DNA from: Setophaga petechia
Lineage: Eukaryota > Chordata > Aves > Passeriformes > Parulidae
NCBI GenBank assembly: GCA_024362935.1
Contig: JANCRA010000019.1
Span: 13,822,501-13,886,500 of the forward strand
Length of the DNA: 64,000 nt
Direction of reading: 5' to 3'
In this document: in pieces, positions 1 to 14,400 of the stretch
Position numbering within the stretch: the first letter of the stretch is position 1
How the letters are laid out: each line of letters opens with the position of its first letter
Program-made: the position numbers and the translations under genes
Notes under the pieces: generated by a model
The model's input: only the letters and a program-made list of their open reading frames with translations
What the model was told of the DNA's origin: nothing
Databases searched by the model: none

Positions 1-795
1 TAGAGCTGAATCCTAGCTGATTTTGTCCTTTAGACTGCTTCCTTTCTTCCTCCCCCTTTTGCTTTCAGCCAAGTGCCTGGAATCACTATAAATCAGATTA
101 CAAAAAAGTCTTCTTCTGAGAACACTAAAGCTCTAAAGCACTAAAGCTGTTTTAAAAATTCAAATGCATTGAAGCAAGAACAAGCAAAATTGTTGTTATT
201 TCTGGTATTTCAAAATTTCTGGTATTGTCAGGGAAATCTCAGCTACTTTCTGCTGTAATGGAAAGAAATGTTGTTATCTGGTATACCTTTTCAAAATTCA
301 TGTCTCTATAAAAAGTAAATATGATTATATGTAAGAAAAAAAATTAAGAAAAAAATTGTCCTTTAGCTAAGCCACTAAACTAAGTGGAATTATAATAGGA
401 ATAACTACCATCCATTAGGTCATATTCTTTTCAGGTTTACACCAAAGGAAATTGGAATTATCCCAGTGAATACCAAAAAAAAAAAAAAAAAAAAAGTTCT
501 AAAAGGAAGGCAGAGTAAGCCTAACAGATATAAGATTTTTTTATTAGACTATGTGTGACATGGTGACATTATCACAACAAAATATCACAGTAGCAAAACA
601 TTCAAGTCTCAATAAACAATTAGAAAACCTGAAATATTTAGTGGAAACATATTTTCCAAACATATAGAAGGGTTTTCACAGTTTACCAAGATGGAACTCA
701 TGTTGGGAAAAACGTTGTAAACTCAGAAAAACAGACCTGAATTGATGCCTCAGGTTTTAGCTTTTGTATTTTTCAGATTCTGAACTGCTTTAGTT
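1..795. other. AT-rich intergenic sequence, no gene seen
   Basis: No open frame resembles a known protein and no RNA gene is recognisable. The only distinct item is an uninterrupted run of 21 adenines at 475-495. Confidence 0.6.
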
Positions 796-1200
796 TGTGG
801 GTCTGGGCTTCATATTAGGGGACAGTAAGCTCTCTCCACAGAGTAGCTAGACAAAACAATTCCTTCTCTAGCTGGGGACCAGGGACAGCTGATCCAGATG
901 TCAGGCCCAAGAGCATGAACAACGTGGACTGAAGAGAGCAAACCAGGAAGAATGGGACTTCATGGGCTAAAGCTATAACTGGGCAATTAACTCCAATATG
1001 CAAATGGACCAGAACTTATAAAATGTGAGACTCTGTGGTCAGTTGTCCATTTTGTGACCATTTTGGGTTCATCTTGGGTGTAGCCCTGGCTGGGCTCTCG
1101 TACTGCCCAAGGTATACCCATCGACACCTTTTAATAAATACCTACTTTATTCTTTAACTCTGTCTAGCCTCTGTTCTAGGTCAGCCTTCACAAGGCATCA
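796..1200 (+). mobile_element. Solo-type LTR of an ERVL-like endogenous retrovirus
   Basis: The stretch has the layout of an avian ERVL-type LTR read on the + strand. A TATA-like box (TATAAAAT, 1017-1024) is followed by an R-like segment, and a polyadenylation signal AATAAA lies at 1133-1138. The right end is a characteristic pyrimidine-rich stretch finishing in CATCA near 1200. The left edge is uncertain: I placed it at a TGTGGG near 796, and no matching target-site duplication is visible. No gag, pol or env coding sequence follows, so this is most likely a solo LTR left after recombination between two LTRs. The family assignment comes from memory of similar avian LTRs and needs a library comparison. 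Confidence 0.6.
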
Positions 1201-4200
1201 GAATCAGTAGAAGAAGGAAATCATCATAAGAAACATTTTCTTTCAGAGATGACATTTTGATAATTTCTTATTAGCTTGATTGTTTCATTTTCACACAGTA
1301 TTTCAGTGGAAGACAGATTATCTGTTCAAACAGCTCCATATTAACTGGCATGGGTTTGATACCAAAGAGACTGTGGAAACAGGCCTGATACCCATAGATT
1401 TTTAACTATCAAAAATTATAATTTCATAGAAATTCCTACTTTTCCTGCTGTTTTTATCCCTGATAATGTTATCATGCAAACCATACCGATGAGGGGCACA
1501 ATATGCAGTGCATTGCTGTCTTCACACTACACAGCATTAAAGGGAAGTCATAACTGAGAGGTTATTTTCTATGTAATTCACTGTTGCAGAGCAGAGTCCT
1601 CTCCTACACCCCTGCTTTCACTACACCACCACCAAAACCTGGAAAGCTCCTCATAAGTCAAGGACAGCAGCCCCTCCACCTGGGACTGCCAGCTGTGTTT
1701 GCCACAACCAGGTGTTCTGTCCTGAAGCCCTTTCCCTTTGTGCTACATCAGCGCCAATGTCTGTGCACTCCCATTGAGGTAATAACTGTGCCCTGTCCCA
1801 GCGCATTGTCCCAGGCTCCATTACCTGCTTTTGGTTTTTATTTCTTCTTTTATTTCTGGCCCATAGCCAGAAATTCAAAATCAGCTGCAACCTCTGTGAC
1901 AGCAAATTAGAGGAAAACCTTTTGTTGTGTTTTGTTTGGATTTCTTTTTTACATTTAGTTTTTAGAAGTATTATCACTTCAAATAGTATTTTCAGTAAGA
2001 CTGGAATGAAAAAATAAGTTGTATCCTAATTATCCTTGCAAGCAGATGCCCAGTGAAAGCTCACTGTTTTCTTTTACCTGCCCAGAATACAGGACAGTAT
2101 CTTTGGGACTTCAGAATATAGAACATCCTGTTCTTTAGCTCAATGTTTTTTGCAGCCTGTTTCTTCCACTCCCATTTATATAGAATGATGAGTAGTCTTC
2201 AGTGGGAACCACAAATAATCAGTGAAATATGTGTCTTTTCTTACAGTGTTTCACAATAACATCCTTTTGTTAGAGGACTATTCAAAAGCTATAACAAATT
2301 ATGAAGAGCATTGGCATGTAGAGGCACAATAACCTTTTAATAAATGTATACTTTCCTAACATTCAATTAAAATGTCACACATTTTTCTGCATTTCCTCTT
2401 CTACTACTAGTGATGTTCACTACCGAGCTATATTAAGCTTCCCTTTGTTTAATCAGCTCATTCATCTTCATCAACTATTTTAGGTATTAAAGAACCTGAA
2501 AGAGCTCAAGATATCATTATAATAATATAATATATTAGAGTTCTGTAGTGTTTTCTTGCCAAAATATAAAAGGTACTTTGTAGACAGCAATGCTTTTCTG
2601 AACCTACCAAAATACCAATGGTCTGGGTGAGTTTACTCCTATTTAGTACTTGGATTTAAAAAGTTAAAGTCTTGTCACAAAGTTCAGTGCCAGCAGCCAA
2701 CACCAGCTTTTCTGATTTATGGCCATCTGGAGTGGTTTAAGGATTTTCCAATGTAACATTACAATTCATTATTGTGCATCCATTTGAGATCAATTATGAG
2801 AGAATATGTGCATGTTCAGAAGTTTGAGGCTCCATTAAAAAGATCCATTAGGGGCCTTTTTATATCTATAAAACAACTTATACCAGGCCAAGTTCTGACT
2901 CCAGTTCAATATCCAAACTTTTTCAATTCCAGATTGAGTTGGACTCAGTTACGTAGTCCTCTAAGACCAAAGCTGTTAGAAATGCCAATAAAGTAATCAG
3001 AAATACACTTCTTGCAGAGCAGTAGCAGCTTTGGGCCTTTCACAACAGAACTGTACACATTTATGTCAGGACAGCAATGAACAGGAGATTGTAGCTACCA
3101 CGGCATACCTAGGGAGAAAACCAGCAAAAGAAAAAGGGACTACAATATTTGTAAAATTTCCATGAGGCAAACCTAGTTGGAAGGTAGTCTATTGGTTTCC
3201 TCAAACATGGCAAATAGTATTTTCTTTAGGTAACCAACACGAGTTTTTACCTAATAGTGAGGCAGTTGATTTAAGAATGTGGTTGAGGCCACACCTAAGC
3301 CAAAGAAAGCCATGACTCTTCTTGAAGGCCCAACCTCTAAATGCAGCTCAGTTACATTTCCATTTTCTGCAGACAAGTATACAGCAGACAAATTTCAGTT
3401 ATCAGTACTTTGTAAGGGTAGTCTGAATTGTGAGCATAAAGTTATTTTTCTTACTGAGAAAGCAACAAGAACAACAAGAAATATAAAAAAAAATATGCAA
3501 GTGCAGTCAGGGACTGGGAAGCACCAAAACTATGTTGAGAATTCCAGAACTGAAGCCCCTAATTCTCATCTGGAAAATTGTATGGAATTTAACTGATCTA
3601 ACAAGGAAAGTTAAAAGGTCCATGTTTAGCTTGCTAGAGCTTGATTCTATGGTTTTAGGGGGTTCTAAGCTGTTAACTTACATTCCACTATTATACTTTC
3701 ACCTAAAGTTATCCTTTATGTAGCTATAAATATGTTTTTATTTCAATGCAGCTTGAAAATACAGTATTTTCTCCTTTCCAAATTATCCCATAGAGAGGTT
3801 CTGAACTATTAAAATGACCTTTAAAAATTGATTATTTATTCATTCAGTTCCCTGCCTTATTTGTTCACATTTAACTACAGTATTAATAATGCAGTCCACT
3901 GCACAATTTCATTTTACTGCAGATTTTTTTCATATGTCACATTTAATACTTTGTTGAAGCCTTAGGAGACTGTTTCCATTTTCCTTTGTGTCATGTGTAA
4001 AGGTCTAGTTTTGTTTAATGTTGTCTAGACTGGTCTTTAATACCATGCTTAAAATAGATATTCGTGTAAAACAGGCAGTTTCTGGATGTTAAAAGAGGGT
4101 GGCTTATTTTCTGCAAGTGGAAAGGTAACCCAAGACAGCAGTTGTAGGGATCACATCCTGGCTTAAATCCCATTCTCATTAATTTCAGTGAAGCTGGATC

Positions 4201-4474
4201 CACTCTAGAGAACTAAAATCTGAGTGTCTGATCCTGCCGCTGTGTTTCCAAAAATTAATATTTCTGTAGTGTTTCTGGAGTGAAGTGGAATCAAGTGGAA
4301 TCTGCTCAAGAGGGCTAAAACTACAAGGAGGTTGTGGGATACCCATCAAAACCAAACCCCAAATCTCTGTAAACTGGATAGTTTGGATTCTCACCCATGT
4401 CTCACCATCAAACCAAGAGCTGGTTTAAACCATGATGTGTATGCTGAATATCAGCATTCCTTAAAGCCCCTCAG
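1201..4474. other. Intergenic sequence, no gene seen
   Basis: Mixed AT-rich unique-looking sequence. Open frames of about 60-110 codons occur on both strands, but none has recognisable protein content or plausible splice context. No repeat family was recognised. Confidence 0.55.
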
Positions 4475-4577
4475 GGAATGGAATGGAATGGAATGGAATG
4501 GAATGGAATGGAATGGAATGGAATGGAATGGAATGGAATGGAATGGAGTGGAATGGAATGGAGTGGAATGGAATGGA
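4475..4577 (+). repeat. (GGAAT)n pentanucleotide microsatellite
   Basis: About 20 units of GGAAT run nearly without interruption for about 103 bp, with GGAGT variants towards the right end. The repeat runs straight into a reverse-strand CR1 3' tail. That suggests it grew from the short terminal repeat that normally ends CR1 elements. An open frame across it reads Gly-Met-Glu-Trp-Asn repeats, which is simply the pentamer translated. Confidence 0.95.
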
Positions 4578-4720
4578 CCATTTCTGTTGGAAGGGACTTA
4601 CATCGATCATCTCACCCAACATCTAAGTCAGGCTGACCACAAGCTGGGCAACCATGCAGTGGCATAAGACCTCCTCCCCAATGCCTGGAGATGCCTCCTG
4701 CCTCCTGACTCCATCAAGGG
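4578..4720 (-). mobile_element. CR1 LINE 3' tail fragment, reverse orientation
   Basis: Immediately after the pentamer array the sequence reads like the reverse complement of a CR1 3' end: a TTGGAAGGGACTTA-type block, then a GATCATCT...CCAAC block. CR1 is the dominant LINE of birds. The fragment is short and decayed, and its inner (right) edge is a guess. Confidence 0.6.
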
Positions 4721-7700
4721 TCGTGCACACACACAGGAGCTCTGGAACCCCAGTGATTATTCTAAGCCCTCAACTGGTGCTGCTCACCAGCTGTCTCTGA
4801 TTTGCCAGCTTTGCTTTTGAATAGTGTAAAACATATTATTGAAAACAATGTTTTGATTTTACTGTAGGGGAAATTCTGGTCTAATTTTGCAGCACACAAT
4901 GAATGATCACCCAGCCCGAAAAGCAGTTTTGCAGAAAAACCAAAATAGGCTGAAGTTTGACTGTCTAGTTCTAACTTTTCAGGGCTGCTGAAGCAAAATG
5001 ATTTCTCAGTGAGTGTCTGGGAGATTGCTCCTATCATTTTATAGCACTGAATTAATATTATTTATAATATCTGTCATCTATAGCATTGAACTTTGTAGTA
5101 TAGAATTTGAACATAAGGCAATTGCTCTTGTACAGGGATTTATCCAGGATTCTAATGGTAGGTAACTTCGAAGTCATATTTTTCCAAACAGGCTATCCCT
5201 AAGACAATAGCCTTTGAATTGTTTTGCAAAATACAATACCACTAACAATAACAAAACAGTTGCCAGAACTGCTCAGTTAACCATATGGCTTTCAAGCTTA
5301 GCCTGGCTTCAAAAATTCTGCATGATTCATGCCTTTACATGATGAAAATGTGTTAAAAATAAAAAGAAAATAATATTCTTCTTTATGTTTATAGAGAGTT
5401 AAAGAAAGTCAGAGAAATACATGACATTATTGTAAAAATAGAACTACTACCAGAAGTGAAACATGTTTAGGAATTTCAGCTACTGGATATTTTGTAACAT
5501 TTCTAAAATTTCCAGTATCATTTATCAAAAAATAAAAGAAAAATAAGGAAAGATTATTTCAGGAACAGTATTTGCTAAAAATTATTTCTGTCACATCACA
5601 TGGAAATAAACGGATTTTTTCATATAGAAATCAGATATTCATATTGAAATAACAGTATATGACAATGCTGATTCACAAATGTTACAGATAAAACTTTGCA
5701 AAATTTATTTACAATTAGCATTGATCTATCAATTCAGTCAGGGAAAAAACCCCACAGAATTGATTAAAAATAAATAACTTTAAAAGGTCCTTAACAACAA
5801 ATTACTAAGATAAATGTGTTACTTTAAACCTTCCTCATCATACACCTAACTATATCATGCTGTTTGATAATGTCAAGCTTAATCTCTCCCTTCTCAGCAA
5901 TAAACATTAACAGTAATTGCCACAGTAGGTGAAGCTGGATCTAATCTGAAAACTGTAATGTTGAGTGGAAGCACTTAATATGTCATGAATGACAGACAGG
6001 ACATAATTAGCTCTCCCATAGTTTCCTCTGATCATTGTTCCCAGATGTGATCTGGGTATAGAAATATATTTGAGCCAGAAAAATCATTAACCCACATGCA
6101 GGAATGGCTCTCACACAATATACACTGAAGTCCTTTAGAAAAACTTCAGAGAAGTCCTTCTGTCTCTAAAAATCCTCACATTGCTGAACTGTACTTTTCA
6201 TCTTAGATGCTAATCTGTCATAACCCTTCTTTAAGAACAAGCACCATCACAGACAGCCATGGCAATTGAAAGGAAATGGATTTTAGGAGGGTAAGAATAT
6301 GGGATGGTTTGTCAGTGTGGGAAGCTGTGCTCCACTGTCCCACTTTGTGAAGTTCCGAGCTCCACAGATTGGGTTGACCTAATGGATCAAGCCTGGTGAC
6401 CTGAGGGCACACTGTCACAAACTGAAAACAAGTCTGAAACAGTAGAATTAGATATGCATATGAATCAAGGTGGGCACAATTGCTTTAGGTTGTCCCAGGT
6501 GAAGGATCAAAACTCCATATTGCAAACAACAGACCAAGAAAATATTCATGATATCCACAGGCTATCCATATGCTATTGCACAGTCATTGGAGCGTCAAAT
6601 GGAGAGCAACAAGATCCTTTTACTATTGATTTGTTCTAAATTACAAATTTCCTGTCTTACCACATTACCAAAGCATTTCTGGCTAAGTTACCAAAGTAAG
6701 AGAAGAGAAATTCAGGTTTATTTCAGAAAAATACATCTAGCAGTCTGTACCTTTGCTTGTTAATACCAGTTTAATATCTCAATTGTTTTGATATCATATG
6801 TTACTCTCTTACGCCATGCAAATCTACACCTGAAATCATCGCCGTATCCAAGCCATTAAGACAAGTAAATCTATCATAAAGAGTAAGAGAGATGCAGTGG
6901 AGGATGCTGCAATCTGCTCATGGGCATAATGCAGTTAGAATTTATCCTAAGTCAAACTATCAGCTCAGTTGATAAATGCTGTTAAAACTGAGCTGTACAA
7001 CCTCAGGGGTTTATGCATCCAAGCCACTTTATTTTTCTTAGTGTTTGCTTTTATATCTGGCTATTCTTGCTGCCACTGTAACCATCTACTACATTTTTTA
7101 AGCTTGCCAAATCTTTGCCTTCAGTACTGCTTTAGTTGTTATTTACAAGTGTGGGCTGTAGAGAGGACAAAATAAATTGTATGTACCTAAGTCTACTGTG
7201 CCAGAAGGCATGAAAGGAAATACTCAACCAACAAATTTCCATAAACGATTGTGTGCATTCATATGCACTGGTCTCTCATCTCAGATACCAAGCTTTTAAA
7301 ATTGCTTTGCCTGAGAAGTTGCAATTACGGAGATAACCCAAAGACAACCCTACATTTAGTTTTCATTGCTGTCAATGGCCTTCTAGGAACTATGATTAGG
7401 TGGGGACAGAAGCACTGATCCAGGGTATTTATTTCTCCTGTATGTCCCATTTGTTCACAAGGCAACAGAAAGGCACAAGAGAGGGGTTTTATTGGCAGTC
7501 AAATGTTCATGACATTTTTCTGTTCCATGCTGAGATCACAGGTGACATGGAAAGAGTTGTGGCTATTCAGAAGTGAACCACATCTGAAACTGCCTGAGAA
7601 GTTGGTAAATAACTCTTGTACTAACACCTTCTGCCTTCTCCTCAACTGCTGCAAAGTGGATGCCATAAGCACCCAGCAAGCCCTTCATTAACACTCATTA

Positions 7701-8395
7701 CTGGCTAGGCTTTCTCATGACCCCAACTGAAATTCAGCCTCTCTCAGAGGGAGAGAGGCTTCAGCTGTCACTTCAGTCTGTAATGAACCAACTCTTTTAG
7801 TTTCTGACTTCAAAAACTGTCAGTAAATTTTGATAATTGCAACCTGCCATTAAACAAATAATTGGCCAAGTTGCTCTTTCTTTTGTCCAGATCATTCTTT
7901 GATTCCTACTTTTCACCCTTATGCACACTGTTCATATGCACACACCCCTACATGTGCACATCACCATGCACCCAACTCCACTAATGCTTGAAATTTGTTA
8001 CATTCTTTTCCCTTTATAGTTAGACATTAAAAATTGTATCTGGTGAACTTCTCACAGAAGATATTCAGTCTTCCAGAAGGCAGGACTGTATATATATAAA
8101 ATAATGGCAAGCCCAAATTTATTTAGCTGGTAGGTGTTTAACAAATAAAAATGCATTTGTTGATTTCTGCTGCTTTTTTTACTCCCTTGTTTTTTATTCA
8201 CTTTAAGTCATTAAAATTAAGTAAATTATTTTAACTCCATATGGTGGTTCTAACTGTCCTACTCGTAGCTCCATAATTCTTGACTGGATCTATTGAAGGA
8301 AAGTGATTTTTCTTCTCAGCCACATTATTTAGTAAGAATACCTTTTGGTTTCTGTATCTAGATATATGTTATGCGTGAGATACCTACAAAATTAC
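4721..8395. other. Intergenic sequence, no gene seen
   Basis: AT-rich sequence with no recognisable exon, RNA gene or repeat family. Open frames of 60-90 codons are scattered on both strands and are what chance would give. Confidence 0.55.
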
Positions 8396-8432
8396 AATAT
8401 ATATGTGTGTGTGTGTATGTTTATGTATATAT
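8396..8432. repeat. AT/GT alternating microsatellite
   Basis: A short run of alternating AT and GT dinucleotides includes (GT)6 or so, flanked by further TATA-rich sequence up to about 8500. Confidence 0.8.
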
Positions 8433-8499
8433 AACCATAAGATTTAACCCCCACATATATATTAATTTATGTATATTTCTGTATGTGTATTAATGTTTT

Positions 8500-11400
8500 T
8501 ATTTATAAAATTCAGTGTTTACACTGTTTTCAATTGATAGTGTCCACCGGTCAAAGGAACGAGCTATTTTTCCAATGGATTAGCAAGCTTAAAAGAGTCC
8601 TCTGGCTGTAAGTGGCAGATCCATTTCAAGCTTTAGAGTATTCACTGTGTCTATAACATGAGTTGTAGTGAGAGACAGACTGAGATGAGAAAGTGAGGTA
8701 ATTCACGTGCCATTTTGCAACATCATACGGCATTTTCCTTTTCTGGCTTGTTTGTAAGGACAGGCAGGCATTCCCTGTCAATCTCATGCAAATAACTCCA
8801 ATGCATACATACATGAGCAATAATCTTTCTATTTTTGTCACTTGAGTAATGCCTTCGATGTAACTGAGAACTGAAGTGAAGATGACACATTGCTAGAAAC
8901 AAATCCCTATAGCCAAGGGCACCAGGGGAAGTTCCACGTCTGGCGTCCTCATTAGCAAAATTTTCAGCAACACCACTCATTTAACATGCAATGACAAAAC
9001 ACTCCCCACGCTAAAATCAGTCAATCTATAGAGGAAGTTAATAAACCACGGTGGAGCTGTCACAGTTTCCTGAAATAACGTTGGAAATGTGTTTAGAAAC
9101 TGCTGTGCTGCATGCACATAAATCTTCCCTACACAGTTACCAGGTCGAGATCTCTGCCCACAGATTCCAGACAAAAAAGGTTTCATAAATACTCTTCCCT
9201 TATTATTGCAAGCATTTTTAGGACTGCCATCACAGTATTAGTCAAACATATCTAGCTCAAAATACTGGTGCTGATGGTCCAAATGCGTGTTGAAAAGCAA
9301 CACCATTTTTTTTTTTGCTTTTGCTTGTTTTTATATGCTTTGCCAATAGCAGACTTTATCTGTGGTTCAGACCTCCCTCCTAAAACCAAGAATAGACAAC
9401 ATTTCCCATGGTATAGGGCTTGGCATAGACACAAACTTGATTTCAAGTGCTGAAGTGTTTTCAAATAAGTACAAAAAGACATTCAGTTCATCACTTAGGT
9501 GCTGTAGGTGCCTTAGGTGCCAACCAGGCCTAAATACAAGAAAATCTGATGATGAAACCAGTAACACATGTTCAAGAGAGGGCCCTTGAACATCAGTGGC
9601 AGGGTGGCCTGGACAGAAGTGCTCCTAGAATATGGGGAGACTGGAAAGGAAGCATGGAGGGACAGAAGCACCACAGAAGGGATAGGGTAATCTTCTTCTT
9701 GCAAATTGCAGCCCTGCAGCCTCTCTCCTCCTACAGATCCTGTCTGGAAATTCACAGCTTAACAGGATGAAAGGCATTTCCAGGTTGGGCTGTGGCTCAA
9801 TCAGTACAGCAGGGCCAGGAGGAAAAGCCCTGAGCTGGCTGCATTCTTGAGGAAGGATGTAAGCATGTAGTTAAGTACTTTCCAGAAAATTGTATATAAT
9901 CAGATTTCAGGCACTGAATAATTTATTCCTCATTTTTGCATGAAACATTCTTAAAAGCTTCTTGATTAGTTATTTGGGATATATTTAATAAATGGGACAG
10001 ACTGACAAATTTGAAAGGTAGCTGAAGAACACATAGATACACATCTTAACGAAGTAAGCTGCTCTGACTGTGATTTGAACAAGCACAAACTGTGCTCCCA
10101 TGGTCTTATGAGAGAAAAGCATCCATTGTGAAGATGAATTTCCTTGGGGAATGGGCACTGTTTCTTCTTCCAGGTTCTGGCCTTTTCCTACTTACCACTA
10201 ATTGTTCTAGTGATCTGATTTTGTGTCTCCTCTGCTAACAGCTGGACTTCATTCTTTTTCTGAAGTCTGAAATTTCATAAATGAAATTAGATGCTAAGCT
10301 GGCTATTTGCAGCACATTCCCCAATAACGCAGATTATTTGAAATCTACCATAGAACATGGGATGGACTGGATTCTGCAGCTTCTATGACAGTGCAGAGTC
10401 TGCTACTTGTTACAAGCTTGAAGAATGAAGTATGTGAGCCCAGAACTGCATGCCACATCTGTAAAGGTATGGCAGACTGTCTGGCATTTGACATTTCTAC
10501 TCCCAGCATTGGTATAAAGTGGTGCAACATAAGGCATCAGCCAAGAATAGCTTCAGAAAAACAGCCATTTTTGGAAGCTATTCCAAAGTTGCTTTGCAAA
10601 CCCAAACACTTCAAAGGCAGTGTAAACTGTGGTTGTCCTGTATACCACTGGGAAATAAAAAAGATACACCGATACCTCCTTAAATAGAAATTTTTTTTAT
10701 GATGCTCCAGAATTTTATCTCCTATCTGCATAATTTTAGTTTCTACTTAATTTCTAGGCTATTATTGCAATTCTTTTAAAAAAAATTAAATAAAATCTTT
10801 TCTTTAGAAAAAATGTTTGGGTTTCCTCTTTTCACAGAAAACAGTCTATTCGGATACTATGATCATACCTCAAACTTTTACTGTAGCTCCATTCTCTGAC
10901 CTCTGGTGAAAGCCTCTGTGGCAGAGCTCTCAGATTGACTCTCCCAACCAAAAGAACTTCTGTTTATGAGATGATGAATTTCCAGCAGAATGAATTTTTG
11001 AGGGAACGCCAAAGCAAAGAAACAAATCTTTGAACTTACAGTGAGAAAATAAATCCTGATCTCTCTAAGAAACAGTTCTCTGTTTTGGCCAACAAAGCAG
11101 AAGGAGTCTTGTTAGTTACTCAGGAAACTTAGACTTTGACCCGGTTCTCATCTGATGTTGCAGTTAACTTTTCTAATCCTGTTTCACTGAAGAAAAGTGG
11201 GACATTTTCTCCTTCGTTTGTGGGAAATTTTGTCCCTCCAGAAAAAAGTGGCATTTCCAGCAGCTTCTAATGCCACAGACTATGAAAGTCCTCTGCCTCC
11301 ATGGGTGTGTGTAAGAAAAACCTGTTTCCTTCTTCCATGAATTCAGCCTCGGTCATGACAATCTCTTCTTTTGATGTGGCAAAATCCATGGTGACCACCT

Positions 11401-14400
11401 CTATATCTGCAAGGAGCTGCTTTGGCATATGTTCCCTTGCTGTTGCCACTTCCCTCTCCAACATGCCATCCATTTGGTTACCAGGTAACACGCATTGCTA
11501 GGCATTTGCATTAAGCATCGATGCTTGTCATGTTTTTTACACTGGGTTTTTAAAAATAACCAAGGTTAAAATAGGATTGTGTTATGGCTGGGAATCTTCA
11601 GATTCATTCTAGTGACTTGTCAGGATATCAGCAGTATAAAATCCATCTGTTGACAAAGATATTACTGTTTAATAAGCACAGGGCCAAATCCCTTAGGGTG
11701 CAACTGATTTTGGTGTTGATAGCTAGAAACAATTTGATATATTGCCATATGAAAACACAAGGCATTATTCTCCTCTTCAGTTAAAAAGAATAATGGGCCA
11801 AATTCAAGTCTGGTTTCAGCAGTAAGTGAAAACCTGGAGTTACTGGAATGCATTTTTTATATTTTACAGATGCATTATCTCCATTAGCAAGAAATATTAT
11901 TCACTTCCCACAGAATAAGTAGCACACATCAAGTTCTTTATCAAAATGGGATCCATGATGATGTGAATGCTAAATTCAACTGGAAATTCTCATCGATGAT
12001 TTTAGAGAAAATGTGGGTGTTTTTTTTCTGAATGTCATCTTTCACAATTTTGTGTGGAAAATTATGACTTTCAGACAAAACCAGAAAATAAACAATCCAA
12101 TGAAAACCCATACTCATGAGATCTCATGCCTGTTTTGTTGAAAAGTGAAGCAGCCCAGGCCCCATAATGCACTGTGAAAGTTAATTCACTTGAGTAGTTC
12201 AGCAAGATGGAAAGTTGGAGACATTTTATGGGAAGAAGAGTCCAACAAGACAGGTATTTTTCTAGGACTGAAAGTATAGGTATGACTAGCATATTTGAAC
12301 TGTAACTTTTATATGCTTTTGTGCTAATATTTTCAAAATAAGGCATTTTGACTCTGTGTCAAAAGACTTTGGAATGAGAGGAAAAATAAAGTTACCATCC
12401 ATTCTAATATATATGTAGTTTTTGGTACAAAAGTCTTACTGATTTTTGATGAAAGAAACAACAAATGATTTTTTTGGCTGAGCTTTAGGAGGACTACAGC
12501 TGAGCTGATTATAGTAATGCCATAGGATGTTGCTAAAGTCTGCTCACTAAAGAAGATCTTGGAAATTCATATTTTTTGTATGAATTATCAGTCAATGAAG
12601 AATCCCACCTCCTAAAACACCTATTGTTTTAGCCTGAATTTTGAGATTTGGGATTAAATAAAAGACACTCAGAAAGCATAATGCTTCATAAAACACTTCT
12701 GCATTTTGGGTATGTGTCATAGTTTATATCTTCAATTTGCTATCCAAATATGTTAGTTCTGTCTCTTTTAATTTTTTCCTGAGATTTTATTGTATATCAT
12801 AAAGAATCAGACATCTTCCAGTATGTTAATCACTAGCACTTCTGTCATTTCTTCTTCCATTGCCAACTGGAGGCATTTTATATAACTAATATATAATTTT
12901 TTCTTCCAAAAGTAATATTTGCAACTCCCAGATGATATTTTGGAGTGTCAGTTTAGTTAGTGTTAATGGATATATTTGCAATAACTTCACCACAAACCAG
13001 ATAAAGCCCAGAAATATATGAACTGCCAAGAGTGGTTGATGATGTTTTTCTACTGCCATGGTATCTCATGGTGATGAAATTACTTGGGTGTACAGGTCAT
13101 TTTCATATTTGGTCTTCAAAATGCTTCAGTAAATTAAAGCAAGTTTGTATTAAAATAAGAAAACTATTTGTGGAAAGGACAATCATGAAAAGAAGAACCA
13201 GGTGTAAATAAATTGTTCTTTAAACTCATGGCTTGATTGACTAACAGCAGGATGGAGCTATTTGTTATTAACCTTATTAAATGTGTGTGTGCGCGTGTGG
13301 ACATGGAGAGGAGACAGGGAGACACTAAAGAAAATAGTTAAAAATGCAGACAAGTATAATCTCAAGATTAATTCCTCCAAAGCAGGGAATACCATTCCAT
13401 GATTTGTATGCAACCTGCAGGGTCCAGTACTGAGGAATGACTCTGGTGGGGCAGTGTGATGATGTTTCCATTCTGTGATTTCATTGCTGACATCTCTTCC
13501 GCTGCATGGAAAACAAAAGTTGTTATTCCAGTTCATGAGCCCCTAAAGGGAATATCAGGATTTGCTGGGTATTACTGTGGTGCTTCCTTACAAATTGCTT
13601 TGGTTATTTCTCTGCAAAGATTTGCATTTCCAGTCTGCAATGGGAAATCAAGTATTTTGAGACCTCCAAGATCTTACTCAGCAGTAAGATCATGCTCTTC
13701 AGATGATGCTAATAAATAGCAATATTTATTCTTAATGAGCTATTCAAATAGGATAAAGAGTGCCAAGACTGAAAACATAAATATGACATTATTTGACTAC
13801 TGTCAAGGATTTGGAGTATTTCTAGAAATTAAAGGTATTATCAAAGTGCTGCTTATGATACCAATCAGACAAGTCTGGTGCTCAGCACTTCTATAAATGT
13901 ATGAGACAATTAAATTTTCTAAACAGTTTCAGATATGAATCTAAACAATGGAATCCTCTGTGAAGCTTATTTCTTCTGATAAATCTAAGCCTTATTTTGT
14001 CTGTCACATATTTCAATGAATAGAAAATTTTGACTCTTCATGGAGTAGTTGCACGAAAAATTAAAACCTCCTACTTAAAAAAACTTTGAATTCAACTAAG
14101 TGTAAGGGGGTATTAGAGTGTCTTTCCTGCAATATTTTCTTCCCTTTGTAATATGTTTTTCCCCAAAGGATTATAAGCTCTCTAAAGAAGCAGAGCTATA
14201 TTTAATGGTCGTACTATTCCCTGGGGGAAGTAAATTGCTTCTGGAGGCTACAAGGAAGGCCTCAAAACAGTATTAATTTACACCCAACTAGCGAAACCAG
14301 ACATATAAAAAACATTGTGACTAAATCTGGTATTACCATGTGACAATTCTACAGTCTCTGCTTCCAAACACAAGTGTGCATTAGAAACACATTAAACAAA

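Noticed and set aside
4332..4667. 111-codon frame with Gly-Met-Glu-Trp-Asn repeats
   Set aside because: Direct translation of the (GGAAT)n microsatellite.
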